Positions 15,686 to 24,480 are shown, counted from the first letter of the stretch. The stretch: 64,000 nt of DNA from Anaerolineae bacterium (GCA_017303635.1 JAFLCG010000001.1:558001-622000); one strand, 5' to 3'. Numbers and translations are program-made. Notes: a model not told the origin generated them from the letters alone.

Positions 15686-18600
15686 ATGGCGCGTGCATCC
15701 TCAAAGGCGATCATGGGATACCTGCCCATCGAGGAGCGCCACTATCCAGCGCTCCTTTCGTTAGTGCAGCCTGCTACTCTGGCGCATCGGCTGCTCGACC
15801 CGTTCGCGGGTGAAGGCGCGTTCCTCGAAGCGGCGGCGCGGGCGTGGAACCTGACGCCGTATGCGAACGAGTTGGATGGCGAGCGGGCGGCGGCGTGCAT
15901 CAGTCGCTTTGGCGCGAAGCAGGCAGTGCGCTGCGATGTCGAGCGACTGCTGGCATCCAACAACGCTTTCAGCGTCGCCTGGCTCAACCCACCGTATGAC
16001 CACGATCCGCTGCTGAAGGACAGCAAGCGCGTCGAGTTCGCCTATCTACGCCACGCCTGGAAATGGCTACAAGACGGTGGGCTGGCGCTGTGGTGCATTT
16101 ACGCCCACCACATCACGGAAGATGCTGCGCTGTTCCTCGCCCGCCACAGCCGCGCGGTCGATGTCTGGGCGCTGCCGGGCAAGCATCTTGGGGAGTACGA
16201 CCAGGTGGTGGTCGCAGCGGTCAAGGGCGACAACCCGCATCCTGAGCCGCTCTACAACGCGATCCTGGCGCAGAAAGCAGCACCGCGCCCGCTCACCGTG
16301 CAGTCCGAACCTGTCTACAAGCTGCCGCCGCCACCGACCATCAGCCGCTTTGTCTTCGCACCGGATGTGATTGATCCGGAACAGGGGCTGCGCCTGATCC
16401 AGGAAGGCGGAGCGTGGAAGAGCAACGGCTTTCAGGCGCTGCTCGATGTGCCACCACCGCAAGCGCAAATCCAGCCCGTCGTCGCGCCGCGTCCCGGGCA
16501 TCTGGCGCTGGTGCTTGCGGCAGGCGTTGCCAACGGTGCGGTGCTGGATACTGAGGCACATGGACGGGTCGCCATTCGGGGCAAGACGGTGCATGTCGAG
16601 CAGATCGCCCGCGTCGAGGTGGAAGCGGCACCCGGCGATCCGGATCGCCAAATTAAGAAGACCACCGTGCGCCTGAAGCCAACGACCACGCTCACGCTGC
16701 TGTCCGAGGGCGGCGACGTCATCGAGATGGAGGGCGATGACGCGCTGCTGTCGTTCATTACTGACAACAAGCGAGCGCTGGCGCAGTACCTGAATGCCAA
16801 GTTCGACCCGCTGTATCGCTTCGATTTCGCCGGGATGGGCCGCTTCCTCGACCGGATCAAGCTCAAGGGCAAACATGCCCTCTACGGGGCGCAGAAGCAT
16901 GTCATCGGCGCGGTCGTGCGTGGCTTTCAGCAGCGTGACAGCATCCTACTGGTGGGCGCGATGGGTACGGGGAAGACGGCGATGGGAGGAACTGCCGCAA
17001 TCGCTATTGCGTCAGGCGTCGTCGAGGCGCTGCGCGGGCAGGTGCGCGATGACCAGGTGGTGCTGGTGGTCGCGCCGCCGCATCTGATCGAGAAGTGGAA
17101 GCGTGAGCTTTGCTCGATTAGTCCCAATGTCGTCACCCGCCGCCTGGATCGGCATGAGGACATCAAGGCGTTCATAAAGGAAGCGGCGCGGTTGGGACCG
17201 GGCGTAGCGAAGATCGGTCTCATCAAGCGCGATATGACCAAGCTGGGTGCGGGGCGTGAGGCGGCTGTGATCTGGCGGAACGAGCCGACGGCGCTCTGGG
17301 CTGCTGGTGCGCCAACGCCCTGGGGGTACGAGGGTAAGCCGCGTATCGTTAAGCAGCGCGTGCCGAAATGTCCGACCTGCGGCTGCACCGTCATGCAGGA
17401 GAAGAAGGGATCGACGGTCCCGGCGAGCGGGTCCTGGTTGAGCGGTGGTAAGCGTGTCTGTTCGGTATGCCAATCACCCTTGTGGCAGGAAGCACGCGAT
17501 AGCGGCTCGCGTCCGAAAGCGGGCGAGAAATTCGCCCCGAAGAACCCGCGCTACCGGCTGGACGACTATCTCAAGCGCGTCTATCCCGATCGAGTGTTCC
17601 TGCTGGTCTGGGATGAAGTGCATGAGGCGCAGCACGGCGACACCGGCAACGGCGAAGCCTTCGGACGGATGGCGGGTGTGGCACGCAAGGTGCTGGCAAT
17701 GACCGGCACCCCCTTCAACGGGCGGTCGAGCAGCCTGTTCAACCTCGAATATCACCTGAATGACCGAGTGCGGTCGACTTACAACTGGGGCGGAGCGTCA
17801 CGCCTGAGTCGCAAAGCACACGGCGGCGACTGGCAGGTCATCGCGGAGGACGCGGGCAAGCAGCGCGGGCGCGCCGAGTCGCGCTGGGTCGAGGCGATGG
17901 GCGTGCGCGAGCAGGTCGTCGAGGAGCGTCCTAGCTACGACCGCGACACAGGCGCATACACGGGGACATCGACCTACGAACGCCCGTATGAGGAAGCGCC
18001 GGGCATCTCGCCGCTGCTGGTCGCTGAAGTGCTGGATCATGCCATCTTCTTTTCGCTGGGCGATCTGGGTAAGTGGCTGCCGCAGTTCGAGGAGGTCGCG
18101 CTGCCGGTGGAACTCGACGATGAGGTCTACGCGCAGTATGACCGGACACGCCAGCAGTTGAAAGACTACCTGGTCCAACGGCGCTGGGAGGGCGATGCGA
18201 CCTTTCGCGGTGCCTATCTCCAGTGGGCGATGGGCTGGGTCAATACGCCGTTTCGCCCGTATGAAGTCATCCACAATCTGAAACATCCGGTCACAGGCGA
18301 GAAGATGGCGCACACCGTCGCGACCATTCCTTCGTTCGGCGAGCATCGCGTCTACGCCAAAGAGCAGGCGCTCATCAACCTGGTGCGCGACGAACTGGCG
18401 GCAGGACGACCGTGCGTGGTCTATCTGCGCCAGACCAGCACCCGCGACATTCAACCGCGCATCGAGGCGCTGCTGCGCGAGCATGTGCCCGGCGCACAAC
18501 CCTACATCCTCAAGAACACGGTTGCGGCTGAACGACGCGAGGCGGTCATTGAGGCGGAACTGTCGAAGGGCATGAACGTCCTCATCTGCAACCCAGAGCT

Positions 18601-19249
18601 GGTCAAGACGGGCTTGGATTTGCTGTTTGCGCCAACCCTGATCTTCTACGAGATCGTCTTCAATCTGGGGACGCAAATGCAGGCAGCAGCCCGTTCGTAT
18701 CGCCTGAACCAGACGCACGCTCACTGCAAAGTGGTCTACCTCTACGCCGAAGGCACGATGGAGCAGACCGCCGTCCAACTGATGAGCCGCAAGCAGCGCG
18801 CCGCCAAGCTGCTGACAGGGGATGTGGGACTGACCGGGTTGGATACGCTGACGGAGGGCGAAGGCGGTTTTGAGCAGGCGCTGCTGGACGCGATTGGGCG
18901 CGACGAGGCGCTGGTTAATCCAGCGGAGTTGTTCAAGGCGGAGGCTGCTGCAGGTGAGATTGACGTGGAAGATGCTGCCTACTGGAATGTCGAGTTAGCG
19001 GACGAGACACGCGAAGAACTGACGATTGTGGAAGTTCAAGCGATGACAGTCATCAGCGACCCTGCACCCGTCCCAGCAACGAGCAAGATTGACTGGCTGA
19101 CGCAGCGGCGCTCCGCTCGGAAGTCCGAACGTCGGACGCAACACCCACGCGATCCACTCCACGTCCCAGCGGACTGGTTCGCAGACGAGTCGGCAGTCCG
19201 ATCGCCTGCCAAGCCGGAACCGATGCCTGTCCAACTGGCGCTGTTCTGA
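15686..19249 (+). CDS. DNA methyltransferase-helicase fusion protein
   Basis: A 1187-residue protein combining an N-terminal adenine-type DNA methyltransferase and a superfamily 2 helicase. The methyltransferase has motif I DPFAGEG (38-44) and catalytic motif NPPYD (from Asn101). The helicase has Walker A GAMGTGKT (424-431), a Cys4 zinc insertion (CPTCGC ... CSVCQSPLW) and a DEVH box at 643-646. It ends with helicase C-terminal signatures such as LICNPELVKTGLDL and a QAAARSYRLNQ arginine-finger region. AAAGGA precedes the ATG. It heads the element's maintenance module. Plausible roles are self-methylation against host restriction, replication, or defence; none can be chosen from sequence alone. 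No separate restriction nuclease is seen. Confidence 0.8.
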   Translation: MARASSKAIMGYLPIEERHYPALLSLVQPATLAHRLLDPFAGEGAFLEAAARAWNLTPYANELDGERAAACISRFGAKQAVRCDVERLLASNNAFSVAWLNPPYDHDPLLKDSKRVEFAYLRHAWKWLQDGGLALWCIYAHHITEDAALFLARHSRAVDVWALPGKHLGEYDQVVVAAVKGDNPHPEPLYNAILAQKAAPRPLTVQSEPVYKLPPPPTISRFVFAPDVIDPEQGLRLIQEGGAWKSNGFQALLDVPPPQAQIQPVVAPRPGHLALVLAAGVANGAVLDTEAHGRVAIRGKTVHVEQIARVEVEAAPGDPDRQIKKTTVRLKPTTTLTLLSEGGDVIEMEGDDALLSFITDNKRALAQYLNAKFDPLYRFDFAGMGRFLDRIKLKGKHALYGAQKHVIGAVVRGFQQRDSILLVGAMGTGKTAMGGTAAIAIASGVVEALRGQVRDDQVVLVVAPPHLIEKWKRELCSISPNVVTRRLDRHEDIKAFIKEAARLGPGVAKIGLIKRDMTKLGAGREAAVIWRNEPTALWAAGAPTPWGYEGKPRIVKQRVPKCPTCGCTVMQEKKGSTVPASGSWLSGGKRVCSVCQSPLWQEARDSGSRPKAGEKFAPKNPRYRLDDYLKRVYPDRVFLLVWDEVHEAQHGDTGNGEAFGRMAGVARKVLAMTGTPFNGRSSSLFNLEYHLNDRVRSTYNWGGASRLSRKAHGGDWQVIAEDAGKQRGRAESRWVEAMGVREQVVEERPSYDRDTGAYTGTSTYERPYEEAPGISPLLVAEVLDHAIFFSLGDLGKWLPQFEEVALPVELDDEVYAQYDRTRQQLKDYLVQRRWEGDATFRGAYLQWAMGWVNTPFRPYEVIHNLKHPVTGEKMAHTVATIPSFGEHRVYAKEQALINLVRDELAAGRPCVVYLRQTSTRDIQPRIEALLREHVPGAQPYILKNTVAAERREAVIEAELSKGMNVLICNPELVKTGLDLLFAPTLIFYEIVFNLGTQMQAAARSYRLNQTHAHCKVVYLYAEGTMEQTAVQLMSRKQRAAKLLTGDVGLTGLDTLTEGEGGFEQALLDAIGRDEALVNPAELFKAEAAAGEIDVEDAAYWNVELADETREELTIVEVQAMTVISDPAPVPATSKIDWLTQRRSARKSERRTQHPRDPLHVPADWFADESAVRSPAKPEPMPVQLALF

Positions 19250-19259
19250 GAGGTGGATC

Positions 19260-20186
19260 ATGCACGCCGACACGCTGCTATTCCTGGATCACCTCTTCTG
19301 TCGCTGTCAGGGCTTGCCCGCTAGCATGACGCTGACCGCCATTCATCCCGATGGGCGGCATCGCACGCCATCCCGTCATGTCGCAGTCGGACAGTCGGAC
19401 ACAATGCGTCAGGCATTGGACGCTTTGGGAGATGCCAACGCGCAGGGATGGGGCGCATACGTCGCCGTTGGACTGCGCCGTCCAGGGCTGACCCGTTGGC
19501 AGCGTGGTGGTTTGTCCGACGCGGTAGCGCTGCCTGCCTTGTTCGCCGACATTGATGACGACTCCAATGCAGTACAGCAACGCTTGTTTGCATCGACGCT
19601 AACCCCCAGCCTGATTGTCCATTCCGGCGGCGGCTATCACGCCTACTGGTTATTGGATCAGCCGACGACCGATCTACCGCTGGCTGGCCGCATCCTCGAA
19701 GGGTTGGCAGCACACTACGGCGGCGACCGACTCTCGCCAGCGACATCACTTCGGCTGCCGGGCACCTATAACACGAAACCCGGTCGGGATGGTGCGCTGT
19801 GCCATGTGGTTCATCGCACCGACTGCCACTATCGCCTGACCGATTTTGGTCGCTTCATCCAGCCTGAGCCTCTACCTGCGACCACGCGAGGACAGATGAC
19901 AGATGGGGAGAGGAGGCTTAATCCCGATGTAATCGACGCCATCATGCACGCGCTCTACCGCCACTATCGGGCGCGGAAGGCACGCGGCGGCTGGATACCA
20001 GCGCTGTGTCCCTGCGGTCATGCCCGCGATAGCCCCGGCGCGCATTTCTTCTTCAATCCCGACATCGGCTGCGGGCGCTGTCATGGACGCCATGGGACGC
20101 TGCGCCTGACAGACCTCTGTTCACTGCTGGGTATAGATGCCGCCATACTCGGCGGCATTTTCAAACGAAAGGACACCTCTGTATGA
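19260..20186 (+). CDS. Primase-polymerase-like replication protein
   Basis: A 308-residue protein resembling archaeo-eukaryotic-type primases of plasmids (RepB-primase/prim-pol group). The acidic catalytic motif is ALFADIDDD, the following strand holds LIVHSGGGYHAYWLLDQP, and SLRLPGTYNTKPG matches the conserved third motif. Near the C-terminus two CxC/CxxC pairs (LCPCGHA and GCGRCHG) look like a zinc-binding region. It starts 10 bases after the methyltransferase-helicase gene with GAGGTGGATC and overlaps the next gene by ATGA, so it is inside the backbone operon. It probably primes replication or the transferred strand of the element. Confidence 0.75.
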   Translation: MHADTLLFLDHLFCRCQGLPASMTLTAIHPDGRHRTPSRHVAVGQSDTMRQALDALGDANAQGWGAYVAVGLRRPGLTRWQRGGLSDAVALPALFADIDDDSNAVQQRLFASTLTPSLIVHSGGGYHAYWLLDQPTTDLPLAGRILEGLAAHYGGDRLSPATSLRLPGTYNTKPGRDGALCHVVHRTDCHYRLTDFGRFIQPEPLPATTRGQMTDGERRLNPDVIDAIMHALYRHYRARKARGGWIPALCPCGHARDSPGAHFFFNPDIGCGRCHGRHGTLRLTDLCSLLGIDAAILGGIFKRKDTSV

Positions 20187-20728
20187 CCGACAAAGCACCG
20201 CTCATCATCACGCTGACCCTCCCGGAAAGCGCTGACGAGACCAAACCGGGCACGTTGCTGGTGGAACGCAACTATCTCGCGCATGTGCGACAGTTCAGCT
20301 ACACGCGCCTGTCTGACCTGGGCGACATCATCGCCGAAGGGTTGATGGCGCTGGCGGTCGTGGCTGCTGACCCGCCCGTTATCGCGGAAGGTCCGAAAGC
20401 CGAGCCAAAACCTGCGGCAACGCACAAGACGACTGCGAAAGCATCCGATGCTCCTGTCGAAGCAGGCGAACCGACTATCGACATCCCGCTCAAGAAGGGA
20501 TCGCTGAAGGTGAAAATCAGCCACCTCAAGATTGTCGATGGCGACACGGACGCCGAAGCCTACGCGCTCGCCATGCGGCTCGCTGGACGGTTGGTCGATG
20601 GCAAGCTGTGGGACGGCAAGACACCGATCCGCTTCGAGGATGTCTATGCTGCCGAGCGCAAGATGAAGCATCTGACCGCAGCCGATTTTGCGCTGTTCAC
20701 GTTGGAAGATTTTATTCAACCAGCATAG
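20183..20728 (+). CDS. Unknown protein in the PRTRC cassette (possible protein E position)
   Basis: A 181-residue protein in three parts. First comes a beta-rich N-terminal region starting with LIITLTLPESADETKPGTLL. A Pro/Ala/Lys-rich linker follows at about 72-95. The C-terminal region contains IPLKKGSLKVKISHLKIVDG and a helical end. It stands immediately before the ubiquitin-like gene, where PRTRC protein E is often found, and shares the strand-then-linker plan, but I cannot confirm homology. It overlaps the primase gene stop by ATGA. Confidence 0.5.
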   Translation: MTDKAPLIITLTLPESADETKPGTLLVERNYLAHVRQFSYTRLSDLGDIIAEGLMALAVVAADPPVIAEGPKAEPKPAATHKTTAKASDAPVEAGEPTIDIPLKKGSLKVKISHLKIVDGDTDAEAYALAMRLAGRLVDGKLWDGKTPIRFEDVYAAERKMKHLTAADFALFTLEDFIQPA

Positions 20729-20773
20729 ATAGGACTTGACTTACTCAGTTCGTGTGGTGCTTGACTCTCGAAA

Positions 20774-21235
20774 TCATAATTGACTACGCAGTGCCAGTAA
20801 GTGCTGGTACTGCCACTCGCTCTCTCGCTTCGAGACAACACCTTCATCACCAGCCGCTGCTGAGGCACGAGCCGAAGCAACCGCGTAGCGCGCAGCTTGG
20901 ATTGCATGCTCCGCTACGTGAGCAGTTGCTGCGGCGTGTCCGCAGGCGCGTGCAGCCGCGATAGCGCCCGTCGTATTCACATCACGCGCGGCAGTATGGG
21001 CAGCGAAAGCTGCTTTGCGCGCATCCGTCATCTTGAGTTCGCCATGTATCCAGGCACGCGCAGCCGCAATTGCTGCTCTTGGACGAAGATCCTCTGCTGC
21101 GACTGTCTCGAAGCTCAAGAGAACTCTTTCGGCACAATCTGCCGCCCAACCTGCCAGTAGTTTGTGATCGGTGACTGCTGTCAACACGGCAATTGCCGCG
21201 TCATGTTCAGCATCCGTCAGTTTCCAACCAGCCAT
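20774..21235 (-). CDS. Imm5-like putative immunity protein
   Basis: A 153-residue Ala-rich helical protein on the opposite strand to its neighbours. It resembles Imm-5-like putative immunity proteins. The recurring pattern is visible in KLLAGWAADCAERVL, RAAIAAARAWIHGELKMTDA and AARACGHAAATAHVAEHA. Such proteins are thought to neutralise toxins of competing cells; no toxin gene is adjacent. GAGGAACAAACA precedes the ATG at 21235. It interrupts the PRTRC gene series and could be a later insertion or an addiction/defence accessory. The family call rests on recalled pattern and needs a profile check. Confidence 0.6.
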   Translation of the reverse strand: MAGWKLTDAEHDAAIAVLTAVTDHKLLAGWAADCAERVLLSFETVAAEDLRPRAAIAAARAWIHGELKMTDARKAAFAAHTAARDVNTTGAIAAARACGHAAATAHVAEHAIQAARYAVASARASAAAGDEGVVSKRESEWQYQHLLALRSQL

Positions 21236-21287
21236 TGTTTGTTCCTCGTCTTTGATTGAATCCTATATGAAAGGGAAACAGGAAACC

Positions 21288-21506
21288 ATGTCTGATCAGA
21301 ATCCAACCCAATTACCGCGTATCTTCAAGACCGGAGCAACCCGCATCGTCGAGGATGACTCGATGCGGGGCAAGGGCTTCGAGGAAGTCCGGGCGTTGCT
21401 GCGGAGTGCCTACCCCGAAATCGCCAACGCCACCATCCGCGAGACGACCACTGCCGACGGGCAGCCAGTCATCGAGTTTTTACCAGTCGCGGGTCGTAAG
21501 GGTTGA
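21288..21506 (+). CDS. PRTRC protein C, prokaryotic ubiquitin-like protein
   Basis: A 72-residue protein matching PRTRC protein C (Prok_Ub family). The family pattern is visible as LPRIFKTGATRIVEDDS, then FEEVRALLRSAYPEIANATI, then PVIEFLPVAGRKG. Family members have a beta-grasp ubiquitin fold. The chain ends in a free glycine (GRKG), as needed if it is activated by an E1 without trimming. The ATG at 21288 follows AGGAAACC. It is encoded with an E2-like (22530) and an E1-like (23230) protein, so a conjugation pathway is likely; targets are unknown. Confidence 0.85.
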   Translation: MSDQNPTQLPRIFKTGATRIVEDDSMRGKGFEEVRALLRSAYPEIANATIRETTTADGQPVIEFLPVAGRKG

Positions 21507-21509
21507 GCG

Positions 21510-21776
21510 ATGATCGCCAACAATTTTGCGCTGGAATCACTGCGCGAATGTCTGGCGAACGTGCCGCCGGTTGAACTGAAAGGGATGGCGCTCCTTCGGG
21601 AGCGTCCTCCCCAAGCGGGCTTCTTCCCGCCGCTGGACATGCCGCGAGCGGTCATCGCCGAGGCGGTGACGGAAATCGTCGCCTATACCCAGCGCAGCCA
21701 GCACGCCGCCGCCCAGATCGCCAAACTCGCACCAATCCCCCTAACGACGATTTCACTCCTCGACTACGGATTGTAA
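21510..21776 (+). CDS. Small unknown protein of the PRTRC cassette
   Basis: An 88-residue protein that I do not recognise. It begins MIANNFALESLRECLANVPP, with a single Cys near residue 14 and two predicted helices, and ends in ISLLDYGL. It lies 3 bases after the ubiquitin-like gene and 2 bases before the next, so it is translated with them. Confidence 0.55.
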   Translation: MIANNFALESLRECLANVPPVELKGMALLRERPPQAGFFPPLDMPRAVIAEAVTEIVAYTQRSQHAAAQIAKLAPIPLTTISLLDYGL

Positions 21777-21778
21777 CC

Positions 21779-22633
21779 ATGTTTACACAACTGAATATGC
21801 TGCTTAACAGCGCCATCCGCGCCGATCCGCTGCTGTGCCTCGCCAACGCCATTTGTTGGCTCGATCCGCTCTGGCGCAGCGACAGCGATGAGGTCGAGGG
21901 CGATACGTTGGCGACTGGGCTGCTGGTCGCGCGCGAGGCGTTCCCCGATGCCTATGCTGGAGCAATTGAGCGCATCCGCGCAGGGATGCCCGACCGTGAG
22001 ATTGACGGCTACCTGTGCGCGGAAATCAGCAAAGCAGGCATTCCGGTTGATGACCTGGAAAGCCTCGGTTACGGCATCCCACTTCCCGCCTACGGCGTTC
22101 GTCTCGAAGATCCCGACTTTCATGAGTCGCATCCCGATGTACTGCCCATCTTGGCGTTGTTCGGCGCTGAAGAGGACGCGAACGAGTTTGACCTGTCTGA
22201 GCAGGTCTACAAGGTCGGCAGGCTGCTCCACGAGCGACTGATCGCCCAGGACGATCCGGCGTGGAAGCAGGTCGGGTGGGCACTCGGTTGGTTGTACTCA
22301 TGTAGCTCGAACAGCGCAGTCGATCTGGATTGGGAGGACATGAGCGAGTTCCAGCCGCTGAGTTGGGAAGCGGACAATGTCGCTTTCGCGAAGGAAATCA
22401 TCGAGGAGGCAGAAGTCATCATGTCCGATGTCGCCGCAGGGCTGACGCTGCTCGCAGGTCCCAATGTGCAGGTGACGCTACGGCGCAATATAGAGCGAGT
22501 CTATCGACATCTGAAGGAAGGGAAATCTCATGATCGACACCTCCCCCTGGACTGGAACGCTGCTCTCGTCGGCGCTGACGGAGCAGCCGAGCCTCATGCT
22601 GGAGTTCTACTCGTTCGGCGTGATGTTGCATAA
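21779..22633 (+). CDS. PRTRC-associated protein, candidate protein F
   Basis: A 284-residue acidic, mostly helical protein between the ubiquitin-like and E2-like genes, the place often held by PRTRC protein F. Features are an N-terminal LLCLANAICWLDPLWR, a central tract of Asp/Glu, a LGWLYSCSSNSAVDLDWEDM segment and the helix FAKEIIEEAEVIMSDVAAGL. No catalytic motif is visible. The reading frame runs 104 bases past the start of the next gene, an unusually long overlap; the last 35 residues may be a poorly conserved extension or reflect a frameshift. Confidence 0.55.
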   Translation: MFTQLNMLLNSAIRADPLLCLANAICWLDPLWRSDSDEVEGDTLATGLLVAREAFPDAYAGAIERIRAGMPDREIDGYLCAEISKAGIPVDDLESLGYGIPLPAYGVRLEDPDFHESHPDVLPILALFGAEEDANEFDLSEQVYKVGRLLHERLIAQDDPAWKQVGWALGWLYSCSSNSAVDLDWEDMSEFQPLSWEADNVAFAKEIIEEAEVIMSDVAAGLTLLAGPNVQVTLRRNIERVYRHLKEGKSHDRHLPLDWNAALVGADGAAEPHAGVLLVRRDVA

Positions 22634-23237
22634 GCGCGACGGTGAGCGGATACAAGAGTACGCGGTTGACCCGGCGCAGGTGGCGCTGGCACTGGCGGCG
22701 AAAGTCACGTTCGACACCGGGCTGCTCGGCGGCAACACCCTGCTGGTGCGGCAGGATAGCGTGCGGAAGCTGGTTGCCGAGTATCGCCCACCGAGTAAGA
22801 CCGGGATGTTCCTCGATGGGTCGGAGACCGCCCTGCGGTTGCCGCTGCCGGGATTGGTGCTCATTCGCACGACGAGCGACGACCGCAATCCACAGTATCA
22901 CTTGTTCGCCGTCAAACGCCGCCCGACCGCGTTGACCACGCCACTCTATCATGCGCCGCTGCCGAACGTCTTCGGCTCCGGCTCGATCTGCTGGGGCACG
23001 GTGCAGCGACCGACCGATGCGGCGCTCAAAGGTGCATCGCTGGCAGAAGACTGGATGCAACTGCTGGGTTCTCGCTTCGGCGACCATACCGTCAACGGAA
23101 AAAGTCTGACGAATCCCCGCGACATTCGTGAAAAGCTGATTGCGCTGGAGGCGAGCAAAACGCGGCGCTATCCGACTTCTGATCTCATTCCGCTCAAGCG
23201 CACGCTCGCGGATGTGCTGGGAGGCAGCCATGATTAG
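22530..23237 (+). CDS. PRTRC protein B, E2-like protein
   Basis: A 235-residue protein matching PRTRC protein B (Prok-E2_D family), a divergent relative of ubiquitin-conjugating enzymes. Visible signatures are VAEYRPPSKTGMFLD, LFAVKRRPTALTTPLYHAPL, the candidate catalytic Cys154 in GSGSICWGTV, and the C-terminal LIPLKRTLADVLGG. GGAAGGGAAATCTC precedes the ATG. The end overlaps the E1-like gene by 8 bases, so E2-like and E1-like proteins are made together, and the ubiquitin-like protein is encoded about 1 kb upstream. Confidence 0.85.
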   Translation: MIDTSPWTGTLLSSALTEQPSLMLEFYSFGVMLHKRDGERIQEYAVDPAQVALALAAKVTFDTGLLGGNTLLVRQDSVRKLVAEYRPPSKTGMFLDGSETALRLPLPGLVLIRTTSDDRNPQYHLFAVKRRPTALTTPLYHAPLPNVFGSGSICWGTVQRPTDAALKGASLAEDWMQLLGSRFGDHTVNGKSLTNPRDIREKLIALEASKTRRYPTSDLIPLKRTLADVLGGSHD

Positions 23238-24009
23238 CTTCGATCCCAACACGCAGATTTCGACCATCACCATCGTCGGGTGTGGCGGAACAGGTGCATC
23301 AGTCACAAGGTCGGTGGCGCGTATGGTCTACGACATGCGCGAGGCGCGGATGTACACTCCGCAGGTCGTCCTGATTGATCCGGATGTGGTCGAGCGACAT
23401 AACGTCGGACGGCAGCTCTTCACCGAAGCGGATGTCGGACAGCCGAAAGCGCAAGTTTTGATGCGGCGGTTCAACCTGGCGCTCGGTTTGAGCATGACAG
23501 CGATCTGCGAAGCGGTGGACGCCGAACGCCACTTCGACCGCTGGGGCAATCTGATCGTCGGCTGCGTCGATAATCATCTGGCGCGGCGGGAGCTGGCGAA
23601 GGTGAGCGGCGCAATCTGGATTGATGCGGGCAATCACGCCAGCGCCGGGCAGGTCGCCATCGGCAATACGGGCGACCGCGACCTGGTTCTGCGCCATCTT
23701 GATGGGCGCGACGATAAGGTCGGCTACCTGCCCCACGCGGCGTTACTCTTCCCGGCGCTGCTCGAACCGGAAGCCGAACCTGCGCCACAGCCTCAGCAAT
23801 CCTGCGCTGAACTCGTTGCCGTCCGCTCCCAGGAACTGACCATTAACGACTGGATGGCAGTTGCAACTTCCCAGTACATCTACAAGCTGCTGCATCGCCA
23901 GCCGATTAACTCGTTCGCCACGTTCATCAGCAGCGATGGGATGAGCGTAAGAAGCGTCCCGATTACCCCGGATGAAATCCGCACCCGCCTGGAGGCAATT
24001 CCCGCATGA
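23230..24009 (+). CDS. PRTRC ThiF-family E1-like activating enzyme
   Basis: An E1/ThiF/MoeB-type adenylating enzyme of 259 residues. The nucleotide-binding loop is IVGCGGTGASV, the next acidic strand is QVVLIDPDVVERHNVGRQLF with the Arg typical of E1s, and LIVGCVDNHLARREL follows. A Cys in QQSCAELVAVRSQELTIND is the likely thioester residue, by comparison with other PRTRC ThiF proteins. GGGAGGCAGCC precedes the ATG at 23230. It would adenylate the C-terminal glycine of the ubiquitin-like protein and pass it to the E2-like protein. The stop overlaps the next start by ATGA. Confidence 0.88.
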   Translation: MISFDPNTQISTITIVGCGGTGASVTRSVARMVYDMREARMYTPQVVLIDPDVVERHNVGRQLFTEADVGQPKAQVLMRRFNLALGLSMTAICEAVDAERHFDRWGNLIVGCVDNHLARRELAKVSGAIWIDAGNHASAGQVAIGNTGDRDLVLRHLDGRDDKVGYLPHAALLFPALLEPEAEPAPQPQQSCAELVAVRSQELTINDWMAVATSQYIYKLLHRQPINSFATFISSDGMSVRSVPITPDEIRTRLEAIPA

Positions 24010-24188
24010 TTACCCTCATCGTTGAGTTCAAAGAAGACATTGGATTCTGGCAGTTCATCGTTAAGCTGGATGGCGAGGTCATCCATTTTCGCCCCGGTTT
24101 CCGCAGCCATGACGAGACTGAACGAGTCGGCGATGCCTGGATACGCGATATGCTGAACGGTCAGCCAGTAGATGAGGAGGGGGATTAA
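24006..24188 (+). CDS. Small unknown protein after the E1-like gene
   Basis: A 60-residue protein, unrecognised: two strand-like stretches (LIVEFKEDIGFWQFIVKLDG) and an acidic tail. It is coupled to the E1-like gene by ATGA and to the next small gene by a shared base. Confidence 0.55.
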   Translation: MITLIVEFKEDIGFWQFIVKLDGEVIHFRPGFRSHDETERVGDAWIRDMLNGQPVDEEGD

Positions 24189-24439
24189 TGCTGCGCTGCC
24201 ATCGCCAAAACTACCATCACTCCAAACTACCTGCACCCGGTGCAATCGGTCACATCGTCGGGTTGAGTACCATCAACCCACACCGCAAGTGTATTGTCAT
24301 CGCGTATCCGCTGTGTGACGGCGCAATCTACCGACGACGACCGATGTCATACGGCATCCATACCATCTGGGTGCGGTTCTTCGATACCTCTGAAATCGCA
24401 CGCTTCAGTGCGATCTGGTTTCAATTCGACCTCGTTTAG
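24188..24439 (+). CDS. Small basic unknown protein
   Basis: An 83-residue protein, unrecognised, rich in His, Arg and aromatic residues, with no membrane segment. GAGGAGGGGG lies just ahead of the ATG, which overlaps the TAA of the preceding gene by one base. Position suggests the same transcript as the PRTRC genes. Confidence 0.5.
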   Translation: MLRCHRQNYHHSKLPAPGAIGHIVGLSTINPHRKCIVIAYPLCDGAIYRRRPMSYGIHTIWVRFFDTSEIARFSAIWFQFDLV

Positions 24440-24480
24440 TCCGACATTCCCATCTTTACTACTTCTTCAGGAGAAATCGC

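Noticed and set aside
16067..18778. Long minus-strand frames opposite the methyltransferase-helicase gene
   Set aside because: They are shadows of a gene with intact methyltransferase and helicase motifs.
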